A stretch of DNA of 64,000 nt from NCBI GenBank assembly GCA_012976225.1, contig JAAVVG010000016.1, positions 310,001 through 374,000 of the forward strand. Direction: 5' to 3'. Every line of letters starts with the position of its first letter. Position 1 is the first letter of the stretch. Below the pieces are notes generated by a model. That model did no database searches, was not told the origin of the DNA, and saw only the letters and a list, made by a program, of their open reading frames with translations. This stretch comes from Golubevia sp. BC0850 (Eukaryota; Basidiomycota; Exobasidiomycetes; Golubeviales; Golubeviaceae). The position numbers were made by a program, and so were the translations under genes. Of the stretch, positions 10,381 to 22,649 are shown piece by piece.

Positions 10381-12279
10381 CTAAAATCTCTGACCAGGAG
10401 CCAAGCCCATCCCATTCAAACTAAAAGAAGAATCCTTTTTGTAATGACCAACATTTCTTCTGGGAGGGTTTGACCAATCAAGAACATATCTTCCATCTTG
10501 AGTTCCAGTCTTACTCGGTTCTTGCTCTTCATAATCAATAGTTTCAACCGCCGCCAACATTTCAGTGTCAACATCTCTTTTGATGGATCTAGAGCTTTGA
10601 GGTTGATAAGTATAAGTAGGTGGAAGAGGTGGAACTGGAGATTCTCTTTCAATAGAAAGAGAAGAAGTTGAGGATCTTGTACTTTTCGAATCACCAAGTG
10701 AAGGATGTTGATCAAAAGAAAGAGGTTGGTTGAGATCCAACTTTCTGAACCATTTCAAATTTTGAAGACTGACCTTTTTTTCTGTTGGAATTCCCAACAG
10801 TCGCAGATTTACTCAAAGCCAAACTTTTCCTCTTAACTTTAAGGATCATTGAATTTGTTGATCTTCTTTTTGAAGAGACGAAAGAAGTTCTCCAATTCCC
10901 GCCACTACTGTTGCCGCTTTTAGGTCTTTCCAAATCTGAACTAGCACCTTCTTGAGCTTTTCTGATAGATTTTTTCCTTTCTGATTTTTCACGAATAAGA
11001 CTGTTCTTGAAATCCCATTCGAAATCTTTCGACAAAGTTCTAGAAACTCTTGTTGATTGAAGGTGAGGTTGGGTTTTGTTCTTCTTTTGATTTGATTTAG
11101 GAATTTGACTTTGATGAAACTCTTTGATCATAGATTGCTGTAATGATTTTTCTTGTTCCAATTCCATTCTGGCATTAGCTTCTCTAGCTCTTTGTCTTAA
11201 CAATTCTCTTTGAGATTCAGTGTTATCTAAAGATGGGAAAGCATCTGATAAATCTCTAATTTGCTGAGGAGGAGATGGTGAGGATCCGAAGGTAAACTGA
11301 TTCAAATTCTGTTTTGGAGTTGATTGAGAACCCAACAAGTCGTTCTTACGAGGTGGTTTGGAATCCTCCATGGAATGGCTTGTCAAAGGTAACCTTCCAA
11401 CAGTTTTGATTCCATTCCAAGTACCTCTAGCTCTCTCTTTTCTTCCCTTCAATCCTCTAGCTCTGACGAATTTAGAGTCTTCTCTTCCATGTCCATAAGC
11501 ATAACCATTTTCATTCTTCTCATAGCCCAATTTCTGAACTTCCAACTTCTCCATCTCATTCTTTCTGAACCTTTCTCTTCTACCAGAACTAATAGATCTG
11601 ATCTCTTTACCTCTAGATCCGAATATAACACCAAATAAAAGATTGAAAACCCCGATGAAGAATAACAACCATGCTGTAACTTCTGGAAAAGAATCTAGGT
11701 AATGAGAGAGAAGTGTGGTTGAGATTAAGATTTGAAGTAAACCTAGAGATGAAGTTCCGAAAGTTGGACCTAAAATTGGTAGACAGTAGGAGAAGAATCG
11801 GTCTGAAAGACCTGACCAAGAGATTTCTGGAAGAAGGAAGAGAAGTGTTAGAGAGATAAGGCGATAAGGGAAGATGAATGAGAAGACCGAGAGTGAGACT
11901 TACCACTTAGAAGACATAAAAGACTCAAGAGAATTAAAGCTACTCTGTTCAGTTGAGACCAAAACATTCCTCCTACTGAAGTTGGAACGTCAGTTCCCTG
12001 TCAAGACGGAAAGAACGTTTGCGTCAGTCATCAAAGAATTAAATAATTCCCCCTTGTTCGACGGTCGACCGCATCTCTTGGGAAGTTTGTACTCACTGGA
12101 TAAACCTCACATTCATCCAATTCCTCATTTGAATATTCTTGTTGAGCAAAGTCTACTTCTCTAGCATCCAAAACCATCATGAAAATGATGGCTGAAAAAG
12201 TCATTAATAAGACTGCGATGGAAAGTACTCTTTGGAGGTTGAGGAAAAGGAACTTCAGGGTGGTTGATTGGATTGCCAT
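10381..12279 (-). CDS. DUF7598-type four-helix membrane protein with long basic tail (frameshifted)
   Basis: Exons 12279-12097, 11997-11904 and 11826 onwards are in phase. The N-terminal part has four hydrophobic helices: LSIAVLLMTFSAIIFMMVL; NRVALILLSLLCLLSG; SLGLLQILISTTLLSHYLD; and WLLFFIGVFNLLFGVIFG. The FWSQLNR, DRFF and LGPTFG segments match my recollection of the fungal DUF7598 domain. A charged, Ser/Lys/Arg-rich cytoplasmic tail of about 400 residues follows. The frame that starts the tail closes at 10712. The evidently real continuation (LQNLKWFRKLDLN to a C-terminus at 10381) is in another frame. The switch lies near an A7 run at about 10770, so this is either an assembly slip or a genuine frameshift. 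Function unknown; probably an endomembrane or plasma-membrane protein. Confidence 0.7.
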
Positions 12280-12480
12280 GGGAAAAATTGAGGTTTAAAG
12301 ATTGATTAAGAAGATGGTAGAAGTTGAAATTGAAGAAAGAAAGGTCTGTTAAGAAGAGAGAGTGGATGCGTCCTGCGCGAAAGAGTGATTGAAGATTGTG
12401 AGCGCCAAAGTGGGTTGAAGGAGTAAGTGATGAAGAGAAAGTTAAGAAGAATAGAGTAGAAAAAGGAAAGGAAGGAGGAA

Positions 12481-12540
12481 GAAATAGGGAGGAGAGGGAG
12501 AGGAGGAGGGAGAGGGAGAGGGAGAGAGAGAGAGAGAGCT
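12481..12540. repeat. GA-rich low-complexity promoter tract
   Basis: Purine-only stretch of GGA, GAG and (GA) units about 200-260 nt upstream of the DUF7598-type gene's start. It is probably a nucleosome-depleted promoter element. Confidence 0.6.
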
Positions 12541-12852
12541 GTCGAACAAGAGATGAAGGTCTGTGAGCCTGACACAAAGGGGGAGTAGACGGACAAAGGA
12601 GGAAATTGAGCGGTCTGGCCCCACCCCCTTGTTCAACTACCATTCTACCTTTTCATTTAAAATTCATTTGACTCGATGAAAGATGGCTAATCAGAGAGAA
12701 AGAAGCTCTAGGTGGCAAACCGGCGGCGTGGTGGAGTAAGACGGTGATTTCTGGTCGTCCTTATCGCACACACAGCATGGCTGGATTTCTTCTCTTCCTT
12801 CTTGCCGATCCCATCCCATTCCAAGCTCCTGATTCCCTCCAAAACGAATACG

Positions 12853-14702
12853 ATGAGGTCAATTGTAGGTTACTCCTTGCTCGTCTCATTCGTAGCAGCT
12901 CAATACTTCTGTGAGTGGAATTGGGTATGTGCTAGCCCTACTATCAGTTCTACTAATCCTTCTCTCCTTCTTCTCTTCTTTTGCCAGCCCAAGAACCAGG
13001 TATTCCATCCAACACAATAGGATTAGGAGCTTTCAAACCTTCTTCAACCTTTGAACCTGCTTCAACTTCATCTCCAGATCTAGACCACGATTCCGATTCA
13101 ATTTCATCAGAAGAATTGGCCGCCAAAGTTTCAGCCAGTGAAACCGATTCTTTCACAGAAAACCTATTAAGACAAGTTTACGTCAAAGTTTTCGGAAAGA
13201 CTCATGTTTGGGTAACTGAAGCTAGAGAAAAAGAAAAGATCAATCGACTTGAAAAATCAAATCCAGTTTGGAATTCAGTGGTTAGAAATCTCAGATCAGA
13301 AGTGGATGAATTCAGTCAAGATGTTACAGGTGAAATGAGGAAAAGAGCTGAAAACATTGAAGATTGGTTAGAAAGAACTTTGGAAATGGGAGAGAAACCT
13401 AAAGTTGAGAGAAGTCAGATGTTGGTGGGAGATGAGAGACCTTGGGTGATTTTGGTGTGAGTAGCAACCAATGCTTTTGAAGAGGAGGAGGAGGAGGCTC
13501 GGAGATAAGTCTCGTGTTATAGAGAAAGTAAGACTTTGCTGGGAGACAATCTCAAAGCATCTGAAGAGGACAGTTGATGATTCCTCAGGGCAGGACATAA
13601 GATTTCTTCTTAAACTCTCTTCCCCCCCTCCCCTTTCTTTCTGACTTATTCACTCATTTTTCAATCATTCGTCCTTTTTCAGATCCGAAGGCTCAACAGA
13701 TCCAATCTCTCAAGAAGTAGATGCACTTTTCAATGCAACTCTCAACATTTTATTTCCACCAAATGAAACTCTGCCAATTGATTGGATTCCAGCTCCAATC
13801 CCAACCTCTTCTCAGCAACAACCTTCATCTTCAGATTCTTCGACCATCACCTCTTCCTCATCCTCAACCTCAACCTCAACGCCAACCTCAGAAGAAGATC
13901 TCTGGACTCCCAAACAACTAGAAACACGTTCAAGAATCTTATCCCTAGCTTCAACTCATCAAGAAAAAATCTCTCAATTCAACTTCGGTCATGTTTCTTA
14001 CATTCAAGAATCTGAAATTTCTTGGAGATGGTGGATTTGGAAAGTTCCAGTTTTGGTTTTCGTAACTACTTCAACATCTCCTTTTAGAAATTATGATTTG
14101 AGGTTTTATTCAATCGCATGGTCACCAAAAACGGTGGAGAATTTATTGATGGTTTTAGGTCAAGAGAGTAGATGGAGGAGATTGAAAGTTTGGGATGGTG
14201 GTTTAGCACCTGGTGGAAATAGGTGAGTATTTTTCTTTTCCGTTTTAATGATTATGAGAGTTTCAACGTTTCCAAAGTTTACTGAAAGTTTTCTATCTTG
14301 GATTCTCTGCGTTTTTGTTTTTGATCGGAAAAGGGATTGGATTCCAAAAAGTCTTTCCTATGGTTTCAATTACGTTTATAAGGTTTTGGATCCCATTCCT
14401 AGTTGGATTTTGATGTTGGTGAGTACAAGAGCTTGCACCTACTTTTCGAGAAACTCAGGAGATTTCTTTCGAACTCTTTACCCCTCTCTTGTCTTTGGTT
14501 GCTGATCTTAATATTCCCTATCTTGGCTCCGCGTCAGGTGTCGACTGGAGGAACGATGGCTCTAGTTGGCTTTTTACATTCTATGGATTCCAAAACTACA
14601 AAGCCCAAAGTCTCAACTACTGCTAACGATGGAAAGAAAGTCCAGAAATCAGCCCCTGGCTCTGTCGTTTCTGATCAGACGAGGTCGAAGGTGAAGAAGT
14701 GA
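12853..14702 (+). CDS. Unknown signal-peptide membrane protein, 438 aa
   Basis: Five exons (12853-12910, 12988-13456, 13683-14222, 14334-14418, 14538-14702) give 438 residues in phase. It begins MRSIVGYSLLVSFVAAQYF, a signal peptide. An acidic and helical region follows, then a Ser/Thr-rich linker and a conserved-looking block (SWRWWIWKVPVLVFVTTST, YSIAWSPKTVENLLMVLG). A hydrophobic segment near the C-terminus (PSWILMLVSTGGTMALVGFL) precedes a lysine-rich tail ending KSKVKK. The layout, a long lumenal part plus one membrane helix and a short basic tail, fits a type I membrane protein of the ER or secretory pathway. I do not recognise the family. A thioredoxin-like fold was considered but no CxxC is present. 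Confidence 0.75.
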
Positions 14703-15186
14703 AGTGGTGGGAGGGGAATGTCAAGGGAGAGAGGACAGACGAGATTTCAAGGGACCAGCATGGTACGGCTTCTCAGAAAAAAACACACCTTCTAAGGGTA
14801 ATTGAACTTTTATTTTGCAACATAATTTAACTTCTTCTCTCACATCCTTTGCTCTTCGAGAACCCCCTTGAATCGGTCAGCGCGATGCGTCGAGTACGCG
14901 TCCATCCAAGCTTTTTTCTCCCTCTTCTTTCGTCTTCCGCCCGATCCATCCTTTCCTTTCCTCTCTTTCTTGAATCTGAGTCTCTTACCAAATAGTTCAA
15001 ATTCAAAGCTACTCAGACTTTCTTCAAAAGGTTCCAAAACTTCCAACATCCAAATCAAATCGAAACAAAAAGAAGAATCGACGTTTCATGTCATTTCCCC
15101 AAAATCAAAAATCCAATCAATCTTGTCCTCATTTGTCCAGAGCTAAACCTCCTTTCTTCAACAATTTCTTCTAATTCATCAACATC

Positions 15187-17177
15187 ATGGCTGTAGTTAA
15201 CATTCGTAGAGATGTTGAAGATAAATTCTATCGTTACAAGTTAGTATAAGATGCGTGGCATGTAGAGAAAGATGCAGAATGGAGTGGATTGGAACGGAAT
15301 GGGAGACGATCAAACAGGTAGAAAGAGTGGCTAGAATGTAGCTCATAGGATTCAATCCAATGGAAGGAAGAAAGAGAAAGGAAAAGGGAGAAAGGAGAAA
15401 GAGAGGGAGAAGGGTAATAGACCCTCTTTGCCTGCTCATCCCATCCTGTCCCATCCCATCCCTCTCATCTTCTCTTGTCTTGGATTCAATGTTGTCAAAC
15501 CAATACAACATCTGGCTTTTCGCTCCGTCTCACTCATCTCGCAAGGATTATGCTGACAAGAACTCTTCTTCCACCTGTTCCTCCTCTTGATGCTCCAACC
15601 TCTTCTCACACGACCCTCCTCCCCCAACAGAATGCCTCTCCTTCAAATCAAGGTAGAAGGTAAAGGGAATGGTATCAAGACTGTCATTCCAAATATGACT
15701 GACATTGCTAGATGCATTAGCAGACCTCCTACTTGTGAGTTTTCGAGACCTCTTTTTCTTTTATTTGCAGTTAGTTGGATCGCATTGGGAGAAGATTCTC
15801 TTCTTGTTCTATGAATCCAATTTGACGAAGAAAGATGGAGATTTGAGATGGAGATTTCACTCCTGATCTGCTAGAATGTGGATCTTTGAAGCCTTCTGAA
15901 AGTTGAAACCCACATCATCCTCACTCTTCCAAAAACAGACCCAACCAAGTTTTTTGGTTTTGAATTAGGAGCTCAAACCACTTCTGATGAGAAAACCGAT
16001 CGTTACATTATCAACGGATCCCATTCAGCAGATCGTTTAAGAGAATTATTGGATAATTTCATCGACAAATTCGTTTTATGTTCTTCTTGTAAGAACCCAG
16101 AAACCGATCTCAAAGTAAACAAAGAACAAAACATTTTAAGAGATTGTAAAGCCTGTGGAAAGAGATCCAATGTTGATATGAGACATAAATTAACCACTTA
16201 CATCATTAAAAATCCACCTCCAAAGAAATCTAAAAAAGGTCAAGGAGTTGATGCAAGTGAAGGAGAAAAGAATGGAGTCAATACTCCAGCAGATGAAGAT
16301 GCAGGTTCAGATGACGAACTCACCAAAAGAATTCAAGAAGAAGCTAAAGAGATTCCAACTGCTGAACAAAGGAATGGAATCAATGGTGGAGAAGATGAAG
16401 ATTGGTCAGTTGACACTTCTGAAGCTGCAGTGGCTGCCAGAATCAAAGCTCTTGAAGGTGGTCTTGAAGGTTCTTTAACTTTAAACAACGATGAAGACGA
16501 AGACGCTGAAGATGAAGATTCTCCTTATGCCGTTTTTGGAAAATGGTGTAATGAATCTAAAAAGGGTGGGGAAAATCAATTGAATGATGGGAATGGTCCA
16601 ACTGCTACTGAAGTTTATAAGAAAGCTCAAGAATTTGGAATTGAGAAAAAACACAAAACTCTTCAATATTTGATTCAAAACCTTTTCACTGAAAATGCTG
16701 CTAAGGAAGTTGAAAAGTTCGCTCCCGTTCTTTCTAAGGTGAGTTTTCTTTTGATGAACACCTCCTTCGTACTCTTTCTAAAATGTTCCAACTCAAGAGA
16801 AAAATCAAATCAAGTTCCAAAACAGCCTCGAATCCTTCGACACTGAAATCTTTTATATTTCTCCCTTGCCCCCAACCCCTCAGATGAGCACCTCTGAAAA
16901 GCATCAAAAATCACTTTTAGGAGGAGTTGAAAGACTCTGCGGTCTAACCTATCCTTCTCTAGTCCCATCTGGAGTTCCCAAGATCTTGATGGCCCTTTAT
17001 CAAATCGATGTACTGGAAGAAGAATTGATCAAGACTTGGTCTACTCACGTTTCTAAGAAATACGTAGATAAGGAAACTTCTAAGAGGGTTAGAAAGGCTT
17101 CTGCTCCTTTTGTTGAATGGTTGGAACAAGCTGAGAGCAGTGAGGAGGAAGATGATGAGGATTTGGAGAATCTTTGA
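15187..17177 (+). CDS. TIF5: Translation initiation factor eIF5
   Basis: Four exons (15187-15239, 15631-15734, 15939-16738, 16884-17177) give 416 residues, close to the yeast length of about 405. The N-terminus [18 protein letters not shown] and [16 protein letters not shown] are diagnostic of the eIF5 GAP domain, including the arginine finger region. Near residue 100 is the zinc ribbon CSSC...CKACG. An acidic linker follows, and the C-terminal part is the W2 (HEAT-like) domain ending in the acidic box [11 protein letters not shown]. The protein stimulates GTP hydrolysis by eIF2 at start-codon recognition and bridges eIF2 and eIF3. The first exon is only 53 nt. Nothing unusual in motifs. Confidence 0.96.
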
Positions 17178-17614
17178 AAAGGGATGGGATGGGAAGGGGA
17201 TTCACGATTTTTGGAACGGTGGAGGGATTTATGATCTTCCACCATAGTCTTGATCTCAATTTCTTCTTTTTTTCTTTTTTGTTGTTTTCTTTGGCTGTTT
17301 CTCTTCGTTTCTCCTCTCTTTTCTTTCACCAATCGCTCTTGCGATCACCACCACTCTCCCGCTCCTCTTCGGACCTCTTGTTGCCTTTAAATACACACAA
17401 TACGTCGAATAGAACTTGCTTCAATTGCATTGAAGGAATCGATACATGGGCGAGTTTGAATTGAAGGGTAGGTTCGCAATCAAAGAAACGTGGGAAAACC
17501 GGTTTAGTAGATCAGGGACCAATAACTGGATCTCCATCTTCCCAACTGATCCCATCCCATTCCACATCTTTCTTCCTATCTTCCTCTTTTCTTTCATCTA
17601 TCAATTTATTAGTG

Positions 17615-20600
17615 ATGTCCAATCGACCACCTTCTTCGTCTGGTGGTCGTTTAGGTACTTCAAGTGGTAGAAGACCTGGAACTTCTTCAAATCGAGATGG
17701 GAACCAGCCTTCACCTCATTCTCAGCAGAATCAGAATCAGAATCAGCAGCAATATTTGGGGGATTGGGAGGAAGATGAAGAGGATTATGAATCAGAAGAT
17801 GATGGTGACGTTTTCGCTTTCGTTCCTCGTGAGTATCAACTGACAGATGGGAGAGAAAGAGACAGAGAGAGAGGAACGGGATCGGATGTCATTTACTCGT
17901 GGTAGCAGCCTTCAGAGCGAGTACACTCAGAGGAGAGCTCAGCCAAGGTGAACAAGCTGAAGACTATCTGATTACTCTATCCAACTGCAAGATGAAGAAT
18001 AGGAGGAAAGACGGATATCGTTTCGCCATGCCAATCGGAGGTTCTCTCTCTTTTTTCAAAGGCGGGGGGCCGAGCCAAGCATATCAAAATCAAATCCCTC
18101 CTCTCCTTCCCCTTTTGTCTCCTATGTTTTTGTGGATCGGAGAGAATTGGAAAGAAGGATTGCGAACTCACTTCGCTTTTGGGTCTCAATCGACTCGTCG
18201 CTAACTCTTCCTTGCCACCACCTCTCTCTCTCATCAGCCGATCTTGGACCTTCTCCAGCCACTCTTCAAAATTACGATCCAGCTCCCTATGGTCATCAAC
18301 TTCCAGAATCCTCATCCACTCAACCCACAAACCAAGATCAATACCCACAATCACAACCTCCAGTACCACTTGCAGAAGACGAAGCATATTACTTTGATGA
18401 ATCTACAGGAGCCGTCTATGATTCTCAAGGTAGATTAGTTAGAGGTTATCAAATCTCTCCTTCTGGACAAACTCTTGAAATGGAAAACAATCAATCTTCA
18501 GTTCCTACTGAAAGACTTCAATCCTTCAGACCAATGGCTGGTTCATCGTTGAAGCAAAGTGAGAGTGAATGGAGTTCTATACCTCGTAGATCCATTACTA
18601 CTGCTCCAGCTACTGGTTTATCTAGTTCAACAGATAGATTAACAGAAGTTCGTAATGGTTTACCATTGCCTTCTGTTAATGATATTGAGACTCCAATTAG
18701 AGGTTCGATCGATTCAACTTTACCTTTAGGTTCAAGACGTGGAGCTTATTTGGCGGATCCAAAGGTTTCATTAGACAGGAAATCATCAAATGCTTCTTCA
18801 ATCTTTAAAGACAATGCAAGTCTTACTGGTCCAACGTTGAATCATTCTAGAAGTATTGGAAATGGTTTCTCCTCGATGGACGTTTTGAATGAAGTTGATA
18901 GATTACCATCTTCAAATTCTGGACAACAACAAATCAATAACAACAGGAACATTGGAACTACTGCTGGAGGTGGAATTATGGTTGATAATAACATTCCTTC
19001 TCATGTAGTTCCGCCTAATTCTGCAGATGGTTCTACAGGGGTTAAAGGTAGAAGAGGTTCAACTCCTAAGACTCCAAATTCTTTACATAATAGAAGAGGT
19101 TCTAATAATGGAAAAACGAATGATAAGAATTCGAACAGTATCTTACCATTTGCAATTTCTTTACCTAAACAACCTACCGAGATTCGTAGAAGATCTAATG
19201 GTGGAGATTTTGGAGATGTTAGAACTCCTTCTTACGAAGAAGAATTGTCGGATGAATTAAGGAAATCTAATTCTGATGAATATATGGATGGTAAAGGATC
19301 TCAATCTTTTCAATTGGGTAATGGTGATGGGTTGGTTCATCCTTCCATGCAGGGAGTCGAGGTTGGAAGTAGAGGGATGAGAATGGTAGAGTTGGAAATG
19401 GAAATTGAGGAAGACAGTCCTTATCCTGAAGTGAGTAGCCTCAAATGACTCTTGAAGGTCTGATTTTGAAGAGTTCGCCCATATCTTAACGCTTATCCCC
19501 TCTCGCCTCTATTCACACCTCTTCTTTTGTAGGTCCGAGCTTCTGTCTCCAACATCGACGATCCAGACATGCCGATCCTAACATTACGAATGTGGTTCCT
19601 TTCCCTCATTTTGACTACGATCGGAGCTGGAGTCAATCAATTCTTCATCTTCCGTTATCCAGCTCCCGCCATCTCTCCCACCATCATTATCTTAGTGGGT
19701 TGGGCCTTAGGAAAGCTGATGGCTTATTCTCTACCCTACAGAACCTTCTACCTTCCTTCATGGTTAGGAAGCCGTTCTTTCTCCATGAACCCAGGAGTCT
19801 TCAACATCAAAGAGCACACCTTAATCGCCATCATGGCCAACGTAGCGATTGGACAAGCCTACGCTTTGAATGCCATCATCGTTCAAGATTCACCAATCTA
19901 CTACAATGATCCCAGAGGGATCGGTTTCAACCTAATGTTCGTAATCTCTACTCAACTAATAGGTTTCAGTCTTTCTGGAGTTTGTAGAAAATTCCTAGTC
20001 TGGCCTGCAAGTATGATTTGGCCTCAAAATTTAGTTATCTCTACAATTTTGAATACTCTTCATGCTGAAGAAGATGGTTTAGATGGTAGAATGACAAGAT
20101 ATAAATTCTTCTTCGTGGTTGGAACTGGTGCTTTTATTTGGTACTGGGTTCCAGGTTTCTTATTTCAAGCTCTATCTACTTTTAGTTGGGTTTGTTGGAT
20201 TTGGCCTGAAAGCATCGTTGTCAATACTTTGTTTGGGGTTTCAAGTGGGTTGGGAATGAGCGTTTTAACTTTTGATTGGAATCAAATTATCTATATTGGA
20301 AGTCCTTTGATTATTCCTTGGTGGGCTGAATGCAATATCTTTGCTGGTTTTGTTCTCTTTGGTTGGTTAATTTCTCCTATTCTATGGTTTACAAACGTGA
20401 GTTATCTGGAAAGGAAGGTTGAAACAAAAAGGATCTCCCTTTGACTGATTCACATTCCTCCTTTTTACTCTCTTTCAATCAGACTTGGAACGCCGGATAT
20501 CTACCTCTCAATTCATCTTCTTCCTTCGACAAAAGTGGAGCACGCTACCAATTCCGCAAGACTCTAGCTCCTGATGGAAGATCCTTCGACGAACAAGCCT

Positions 20601-20873
20601 ACCGAGATTACTCTCCTCTCTATCTGACAACCACTTATTCGATCGTCTACTTCACTGGATTCGCTGCTGCTACCTCTGTTTTGGTCCATACCCTTCTCTA
20701 TCACGGTAAGGGTCTTATCGTGGGCCTCAAGGGTGACAGGATAGAAGAAGATGACGTCCATGCCAAGAGGATGAGAGCTTATCCTGAAGTTCCAGAATGG
20801 TGGTACGCTATCACTGCTGTCGTATGTCTAGTTATGGCTTTGATCACAATCGAGGTGAGTAAAACGTTGGGAG

Positions 20874-20907
<34 letters not shown>

Positions 20908-22140
20908 CGACTGACTGACTGACCTACCCACCTCGTTTCTTCTTCTACAAGGTCTGGAACACTGGGCTTCCGATCTGGGGTCTATTACTAGCTCTCCTTC
21001 TTCCTGTCATCTACGTTCTACCATCAGGTTTCATCTTCGCAATGACAGGTCAGCAGATTGGAACAAATCTGACCTCAGAGACGATCGCTGGTTACGCTCT
21101 TCCTGGAAGAGCTCTAGCAAACATGATCTTCAAGTCTTATGCTCTTCAAGGTCTTCTCTCCGCCCTTAACTTCATTCAAGGTCTCAAATTAGGACACTAC
21201 ATGAAGATCCCTCCTAGAGCTACCTTCTACGTTCAGGTTGTCGGTGCAGTCTGGGCTGCTATCGTTCAAGTTGGAATCAAGAGTTGGATGTTTGGTCATA
21301 TTGAAGGTCTTTGCACTGAAGATCAAGCTCACAACTTCACTTGTCCTCATGCTGGTGTTTTCTATACGAGTAGTATTGTTTGGGGTGTCATCGGTCCTGA
21401 TCAGCTGGTGAGTTTTCTTGAATCTCTCTGTCCTCTTGTGAACGTGACCCTATTCATTTACTTACCAAATGTTTCTCTCTCTTTCTTTCTCCAATTCACA
21501 CTACAGTTTGGAAAAGACAGGCCTTACAATCCGATCTACTGGGCTCTGCTAGTAGGGGTCTTCGTTCCTTTCCCGACTTGGCTCTTGGCCAGAAAATACC
21601 CAAAGTCTTGGTACAAGTTCGTCAGTTGGCCTTTGATCTTCACTGGTGTCTCTTATTTACCAAGTGCAGCTGGTATCAACTATTCAGCTTGGTTCTTGGC
21701 TGCTTTCGTTTTCCGTGAGTTTGAAAGATTTGAAAAGGAAGTCATTCTGAAGGACCGTTCACTCATCTGCTCGTCTTTTCTCTATTACAGAATACCTCCT
21801 AAGAAGATACAACTTTAGATGGTGGTCGAAGTACAATTTCGTTGCCAGTGGTGCCCTTGACGCTGGAACGGTCGTTTCCGTGAGTAGTTGAAAAGCCCGA
21901 CGTCTCGAAGTTCGTTCTCGAAGTCGGTCTGTCTTTGACCTCCTCTGAACTTCTTTCCTCCCCTCTCTAATGCATATTTTATTTTTCACATCTCAGTCGC
22001 TCATTCTCTTCCTGGTCCTCACCCTTCCTATGGACGGGAAGATTCAACTGAATTGGTGGGGCAACACTGTTTTCACAAACACTCTGGACTACCAGGGTGC
22101 GACGCGTCTTCAAGTTCCACCAGGTGGTATTCCAACCTAG
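17615..22140 (+). CDS. Oligopeptide transporter (OPT family), copy 1
   Basis: Eight exons (17615-17828, 18238-19430, 19533-20396, 20483-20854, 20952-21407, 21507-21714, 21791-21879, 21997-22140) join to 1179 residues. A cytoplasmic N-terminal region of about 470 residues is low in complexity and rich in Ser, with an acidic patch (YESEDDGDVFAF). The OPT core follows: EEDSPYPEV, FRYPAPAISPT, LNPG/NIKEH-type loop, SMIWPQNL, SWVCWIWPE, ITGQQ-like MTGQQIGTN, then KIPPRATFYVQVVG. It ends with NWWGNTVFTNTLD. OPT proteins are proton-coupled importers of small peptides or metal chelates at the plasma membrane. The first intron is 409 nt, long for this window. The paralog at 30.8-35.2 kb faces it. The ATG at 17615 is used because the in-frame codon just before it is GTG. 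Confidence 0.94.
20881..20926 (+). repeat. (GA)n followed by (GACT)n inside an OPT intron
   Basis: A GA run directly followed by several GACT units, entirely within intron 4 of OPT copy 1. The paralogous copy lacks it. Confidence 0.75.
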
Positions 22141-22649
22141 CATCTAAGTTTGAAATCCTTTTCCAGCGTCTCCGGTCTCATTCTCTTGTTCTCATTCGTG
22201 GCCCCTTAGATCCCTTTATTTCAATCGCCTTCCTTTGTTTACCCCCTTTTCCAAACAACTCTCAAACTCAACAACTCTCTTCTTTCATCTCATGGCTTTC
22301 AAAATTTAAATCATCATCAAACATTCATTCTATTTATCATCTGATCGAAACCCCTTTTGCTTTGCACAAATCACCTTCCTTTCTTCCCTTTGCTCTTTCG
22401 CTTTCCAAACTTTCCTTTGTATACATTCCTTTTTTCTTTCTTGCTAGGTTCTCCAAATGTAATTCCTTATCCTTTGCTCCTTACTCTACTACTGTACTTT
22501 GTCTCTTTGTCAACGTGGCCTGCTTCGAACCCTTGTTTTGCCACTCACCACCACCTAACGTTGACAAGGGGCAATTCCGCTTGAAGTTTCTTCCCCGAAA
22601 GCGTAAAGTTATATATAGCAGATGGGAAATTGGAAATACGTACATACAG
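22141..22649. other. OPT 3' flank and SEC24-family promoter
   Basis: AT- and pyrimidine-rich 0.5-kb stretch between two genes on the same strand. CT-rich patches near 22380-22440 may be part of the downstream promoter. No ORF here is convincing. Confidence 0.5.

Noticed and set aside
12031-12060. Read-through of the first exon of the DUF7598-type gene
   Set aside because: The donor at 12096 leads to a better conserved continuation in phase.
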